Assembly (NCBI GenBank): GCA_946011705.1
Contig: CAMGCA010000058.1
Coordinates: 1-9,525 of the forward strand
DNA: 9,525 nt
Source: an uncultured Clostridia bacterium
Lineage (GTDB): Bacteria; Bacillota; Clostridia; Oscillospirales; Oscillospiraceae
Direction of reading: 5' to 3'
Part shown: one piece after another, positions 6,869 to 9,525 of the stretch
How positions within the stretch are numbered: position 1 is the first letter of the stretch
Layout: each line of letters starts with the position of its first letter
Notes under the pieces: model-generated
What the model saw: only the letters and a program-made list of their open reading frames with translations
Told to the model about the DNA's origin: nothing
Database searches by the model: none
Program-made: the position numbers and the translations under genes

Positions 6869-6905
6869 ATTGCGCACCAGTGACCGATGTCACTGGTGCG
6901 GCAAT
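6869..6905. repeat. Long palindrome between mraY and ftsW
   Basis: A perfect 12-bp stem, CGCACCAGTGAC (6873-6884) against GTCACTGGTGCG (6889-6900), closes a CGAT loop. It extends by ATTG (6869-6872) pairing with CAAT (6902-6905) across a single bulged G (6901), giving 16 bp in all. No T-run follows, so it is not a classical terminator. The outline, CATTGCG at one end and GCAATCCCC at the other around a variable stem, resembles palindromic intergenic repeats that I recall as widespread in gut bacterial genomes. That resemblance is recollection, not a search result. It lies where murD is often found. As RNA it would form a strong hairpin inside the operon transcript. Confidence 0.7.
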
Positions 6906-6906
6906 C

Positions 6907-6922
6907 CCCCGGATAAACGGGG
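6907..6922 (+). other. Second hairpin before the ftsW ribosome binding site
   Basis: CCCCG (6907-6911) pairs with CGGGG (6918-6922) around a GATAAA loop, two bases after the large palindrome. The two stems could stack. The ftsW Shine-Dalgarno (AAAGGAG, 6929-6935) begins 7 nt downstream and stays unpaired. It may be part of the repeat unit rather than a separate regulatory element. Confidence 0.4.
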
Positions 6923-6941
6923 TATTGGAAAGGAGCTTCCT

Positions 6942-8114
6942 ATGGCAGGAGAACGGATTCTCCATGCCAAAGAGGAACGCCGCCTGCTGCCAAAGCGGGC
7001 GGGGAACACGGTGGACTATCCCTTCGCGTTTCTGGTGCTGCTGCTTCTGGCGGTGGGGCTGACCATGCTGTATTCCGCCAGCTACGCCCAGAGCGAGTAT
7101 GACACCGGCTATGAAATTTCTACCAAATATCTTCAAAAGCAGGGGGCCTGCGCCCTGATTGGACTGGCGGCCATGTTCTTTTTCAGCCGGATTCCGGTAA
7201 GAATGTGGTATCGCTTTGCTTGGCACCTGTACGGCATCAGCATTGTGCTGCTGCTGTCGGTGCTCGTCATCGGGCAGGAGGTCAATGGGGCGAAACGCTG
7301 GATTAACCTGGCGGGCATTCAGTTTCAGCCCTCCGAGGTGGCAAAATTCACCATGATTGTCCTGTTCGCGCGGCTTACCCGGCTGTTCGGGCAGGACGCC
7401 AAGCGGTTTCGCTACGGGGTGCTGGGCTTCGGCGGGGCGCTGATGGGCATTCTGGTGCCGCTGGCGCTGGAAAAGCACCTTTCCGCGATTATGCTGATGG
7501 GCATGGTGGCGGTGGTCATGATGTTCGTGGCGGGCACCAGTCCCAAGTGGCTGCTGGCCGGGGCCGCTGCCGCTGCGGTGTTTGTGGTCATCTACATCAG
7601 CTTCATGGGCTATGCCGGTGACCGGGTCACGGCCTGGCTCCACCCGGAGCAGGATCCGGGAGATACGGGTTATCAGATTTTGCAGTCCCTCTACGCCATC
7701 GGCTCCGGCGGGCTGTTTGGACTGGGCTTCGGCAAGTCCCGGCAGAAATACCTGTACCTGCCTTTTCAGTATAACGACTATATTTTCGCCATCTGCTGCG
7801 AGGAGCTGGGCCTCATCGGGGCCCTGGCCATTATCGCATTGTTCTGCGTGACCATTCTGCGGGGCTACTGGATTGCGTTGCACGCGGTGGACCGGTTTTC
7901 CACGGTTCTGGCTGCGGGTCTTGTAACGCTGATTGCGGTGCAGACCATATTGAATCTTTGCGTCGTCACGAACCTGCTTCCCTCCACCGGAATCGCGCTG
8001 CCGTTCTTTTCCTACGGTGGCACAGCGCTGGCGGTAAATTTGGGGGAAATGGGTATCGTTTTACAAATATCACGGTTTCGAAACCATAGAAAACTTCAGG
8101 AGGAACCCCTATGA
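6942..8114 (+). CDS. ftsW: SEDS-family peptidoglycan glycosyltransferase FtsW
   Basis: FtsW is a polytopic membrane polymerase that joins lipid II into glycan strands, acting with a class B PBP at the septum; the SpoVE paralogue does this in sporulation. From ATG 6942 it has 390 residues, with AAAGGAG (6929-6935) 6 nt upstream. A longer reading from a TTG at 6870 would translate the palindrome and is rejected. After a charged tail of about 25 residues come some ten hydrophobic segments. The SEDS signatures NGAKRW (115-120) and FQPSE (128-132) are clear. The catalytic aspartate is D279 in YNDYIFAICCEELG, equivalent to the HTDFIF Asp262 of E. coli RodA. The segment usually reading QPDLGT is LEKHLSA here (176-182). 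The C-terminal SYGGTA motif is intact. Its stop overlaps the murG start (ATGA). FtsW versus SpoVE cannot be decided from the sequence. Confidence 0.94.
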   Translation: MAGERILHAKEERRLLPKRAGNTVDYPFAFLVLLLLAVGLTMLYSASYAQSEYDTGYEISTKYLQKQGACALIGLAAMFFFSRIPVRMWYRFAWHLYGISIVLLLSVLVIGQEVNGAKRWINLAGIQFQPSEVAKFTMIVLFARLTRLFGQDAKRFRYGVLGFGGALMGILVPLALEKHLSAIMLMGMVAVVMMFVAGTSPKWLLAGAAAAAVFVVIYISFMGYAGDRVTAWLHPEQDPGDTGYQILQSLYAIGSGGLFGLGFGKSRQKYLYLPFQYNDYIFAICCEELGLIGALAIIALFCVTILRGYWIALHAVDRFSTVLAAGLVTLIAVQTILNLCVVTNLLPSTGIALPFFSYGGTALAVNLGEMGIVLQISRFRNHRKLQEEPL

Positions 8115-9232
8115 ACCTGATTTTTACCTGCGGCGGTACCGCGGGCCATATTAACCCTGCCATCGCCGTGGCAAATCAGATGCGGGAAAAATACCCGGAC
8201 TGCAGGATTCTCTTCATCGGCGCGGAAGGCCACATGGAGGAAAAACTGGTGCCCCAGGCGGGGTACGAGGTCATGTGCCTGCCCGGCTCCGGCCTGAGCC
8301 GGAAGCTGAATCTTGCGGGCCTGAAACAAAATATCCACGCGGTGAAGTGCGTTCTGGGCGCGGTGGCCCGATGCAAAAAGATCATCCGGGACTTTCAGGC
8401 CGACGCGGTCATCGGCACCGGCGGCTATGCCAGCTTCCCGGCGCTGTACGCCGCCCAGTCCATGGGCATCCCCACCTGCGTCCACGAGAGCAACGCCGTC
8501 CCAGGCGTGACCACCAAGCTTGCCGCCAACCGGGCCACCCGGGTGCTGGTTGCTTTTGAGGAAAGCGTCCGGTATTACAAGCACCCGGAAAAGGTGGAGG
8601 TGGTGGGAATGCCCGTGCGGAAGGAATTTCTGTTCACCACGAAGGAGCAGGCCCGGCAGGCGTTGGGACTATCCGGGCAGGTGGTGGTCTCTGCCTTCGG
8701 CTCCCAGGGCGCCAAGGTCATGAACGAGACCATCGCCGATATGCTGCCCCTGGAGCAGGCCGACGGCTTTCCCTTCCACCACATACACGCCACGGGCAGC
8801 TTCGGGAAGGACTGGATGCCCAAACGGGTGAAGGACAACGGCGTGGACTATGAAAGCTGTTCCGCTCTCGACATTCGGGAGTATATTTACGATATGCCCA
8901 TCGTGCTGACCGCCGCGGATGTGGTCATCGGACGGGCAGGCTCCGCCACCTGCAATGAGATTGCCGCGGCAGGAACGCCCTGCATTCTCATTCCCTCTCC
9001 CAACGTGACCAACAACCATCAGGAGAAGAATGCCCGGCTGCTGGAAGCGGGGGGCGGCGCGGTGGTGCTGCTGGAAAAGGACTGCACCCCGGAGCGGCTC
9101 TACGGTCTGATCCGGGAGCTGCTGGCGGATGAGACCCGCCGGGCGGATATGGCCCGGAAGCTCCACGCCCAGATGAAGCTGGACGCGACGGATCGCATCT
9201 GCGCCATCGTGGAGGAGCTGACCCGGCACTAA
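8111..9232 (+). CDS. murG: UDP-GlcNAc:undecaprenyl-pyrophosphoryl-MurNAc-pentapeptide GlcNAc transferase MurG
   Basis: MurG is a peripheral membrane GT-B glycosyltransferase that adds GlcNAc to lipid I, giving lipid II for FtsW and the PBPs. It has 373 residues. The start overlaps the ftsW stop by four bases (ATGA) and has AGGAGG (8098-8103) 7 nt upstream, so translation is probably coupled. The N-terminal domain has the glycine-rich loop GGTAGHINPA (8-17, with H13) and IGTGGYASFP. HESNAVPG (125-132) follows. The C-terminal nucleotide-sugar domain has GSQGA, IGRAGSATCNE (E283 at the position that contacts the UDP ribose in the family) and NNHQEKNA (301-308). All expected motifs are present. 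A 14-nt spacer leads to the next gene. Confidence 0.97.
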   Translation: MNLIFTCGGTAGHINPAIAVANQMREKYPDCRILFIGAEGHMEEKLVPQAGYEVMCLPGSGLSRKLNLAGLKQNIHAVKCVLGAVARCKKIIRDFQADAVIGTGGYASFPALYAAQSMGIPTCVHESNAVPGVTTKLAANRATRVLVAFEESVRYYKHPEKVEVVGMPVRKEFLFTTKEQARQALGLSGQVVVSAFGSQGAKVMNETIADMLPLEQADGFPFHHIHATGSFGKDWMPKRVKDNGVDYESCSALDIREYIYDMPIVLTAADVVIGRAGSATCNEIAAAGTPCILIPSPNVTNNHQEKNARLLEAGGGAVVLLEKDCTPERLYGLIRELLADETRRADMARKLHAQMKLDATDRICAIVEELTRH

Positions 9233-9246
9233 TTCGGAGGAAACTT

Positions 9247-9525
9247 ATGGATACAACACAAAAGCAGCGGCAGGAGCCCCAGAACCGCCGCCCACCGGAA
9301 ACCGGAACGCCCAAGCGTACCCGCCCTGAAGGAACGAAAGAAACCCGGCGTCCGGCCCGACCGGAGGGGGAAGGACGGGAAAGACAGGCCGGCCAGAGCG
9401 CCCAGCGTCCCCGGCCATCCGGGGAGCGCCGCCGCCCATCGGAAGAAACCACGGACCGACCCCCGCGTCCGGCCGCGCCGGCGGAACCAGCCACACCGGC
9501 ACCGCGGCCCCCGCGCCCTGCCGCC
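9247..9525 (+). CDS. Probable FtsQ/DivIB-type division protein, N-terminal part only
   Basis: An open frame begins at ATG 9247 with GGAGG (9236-9240), 6 nt upstream, and runs off the window after 93 codons without a stop. The visible part is extremely biased: about 19 Arg and 20 Pro in 93 residues, the rest mostly Glu, Gln, Ala, Thr, Gly, Ser, Lys and Asp. No Leu, Ile, Val, Phe, Tyr, Trp, Cys or His was seen. It must be a disordered, basic cytoplasmic tail. In related clusters the gene after murG is often ftsQ/divIB or murA. MurA has no such extension, and FtsQ-type proteins of GC-rich Clostridia often do, so FtsQ is the best guess. No membrane segment or POTRA domain lies inside the window to confirm it. 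That it is a gene is fairly sure; the name is inference. Confidence 0.6.
   Translation, partial: MDTTQKQRQEPQNRRPPETGTPKRTRPEGTKETRRPARPEGEGRERQAGQSAQRPRPSGERRRPSEETTDRPPRPAAPAEPATPAPRPPRPAA

Noticed and set aside
6870..6941. Longer ftsW start from TTG 6870
   Set aside because: It would translate the palindrome. ATG 6942 has an excellent Shine-Dalgarno and gives a normal FtsW tail.
1..9525. CRISPR arrays, tRNA or rRNA genes, transposases, phage or defence genes
   Set aside because: I looked for regularly spaced repeats, cloverleaf-like segments and relevant protein motifs on both strands and saw none. The window is filled by the dcw genes.

Overview
The window is a peptidoglycan-synthesis and cell-division (dcw) cluster, with every gene on the + strand. 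It most likely comes from a GC-rich, spore-forming member of the Clostridia (Oscillospiraceae/Ruminococcaceae type). The assignment rests on three points: the gene order (FtsL-like, PASTA-containing class B PBP, murE, murF, mraY, ftsW, murG, FtsQ-like), a short Firmicutes-length MraY, and a MurE with the DNPR motif of meso-diaminopimelate-adding enzymes. This is a judgement from gene content, not a database match.

Layout. 1-167 is AT-rich intergenic DNA holding a small hairpin (52-64) and a palindromic AATTG-type repeat (69-102). 168-612 is an FtsL-like gene whose reading frame is broken inside its single membrane segment. 613-707 is an intergenic stretch with an extended -10 promoter candidate (637-645), a 17-pair hairpin (648-684) and the Shine-Dalgarno that fixes the PBP start. 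708-3029 is a class B penicillin-binding protein with two PASTA domains. 3052-4503 is murE, 4505-5857 murF and 5877-6854 mraY. 6855-6941 holds a long palindrome and a second hairpin. 6942-8114 is ftsW, 8111-9232 is murG (ATGA overlap with ftsW), and 9247 to the window end is the Arg/Pro-rich start of a probable FtsQ/DivIB gene.

How the genes work together. MurE and MurF build the UDP-MurNAc-pentapeptide in the cytoplasm. MraY moves it onto undecaprenyl phosphate as lipid I, and MurG adds GlcNAc to make lipid II. FtsW (glycan polymerase) and the class B PBP (transpeptidase) then use lipid II at the septum, with FtsL and FtsQ-type bitopic proteins as the activating scaffold. Short spacers and good Shine-Dalgarno sequences point to one operon, possibly with internal promoters before the PBP and at the 3' end of murE. 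No stretch over 300 bases lacks a gene.

The window is mostly conserved housekeeping DNA and I see no novel multi-gene system. Points worth a second look are the broken ftsL, the absence of murD between mraY and ftsW exactly where a large palindrome sits, the structured PBP leader, the AATTG repeat, a cysteine pair in the PBP like that of SpoVD, and the hydrophobic-free N-terminus of the last gene.
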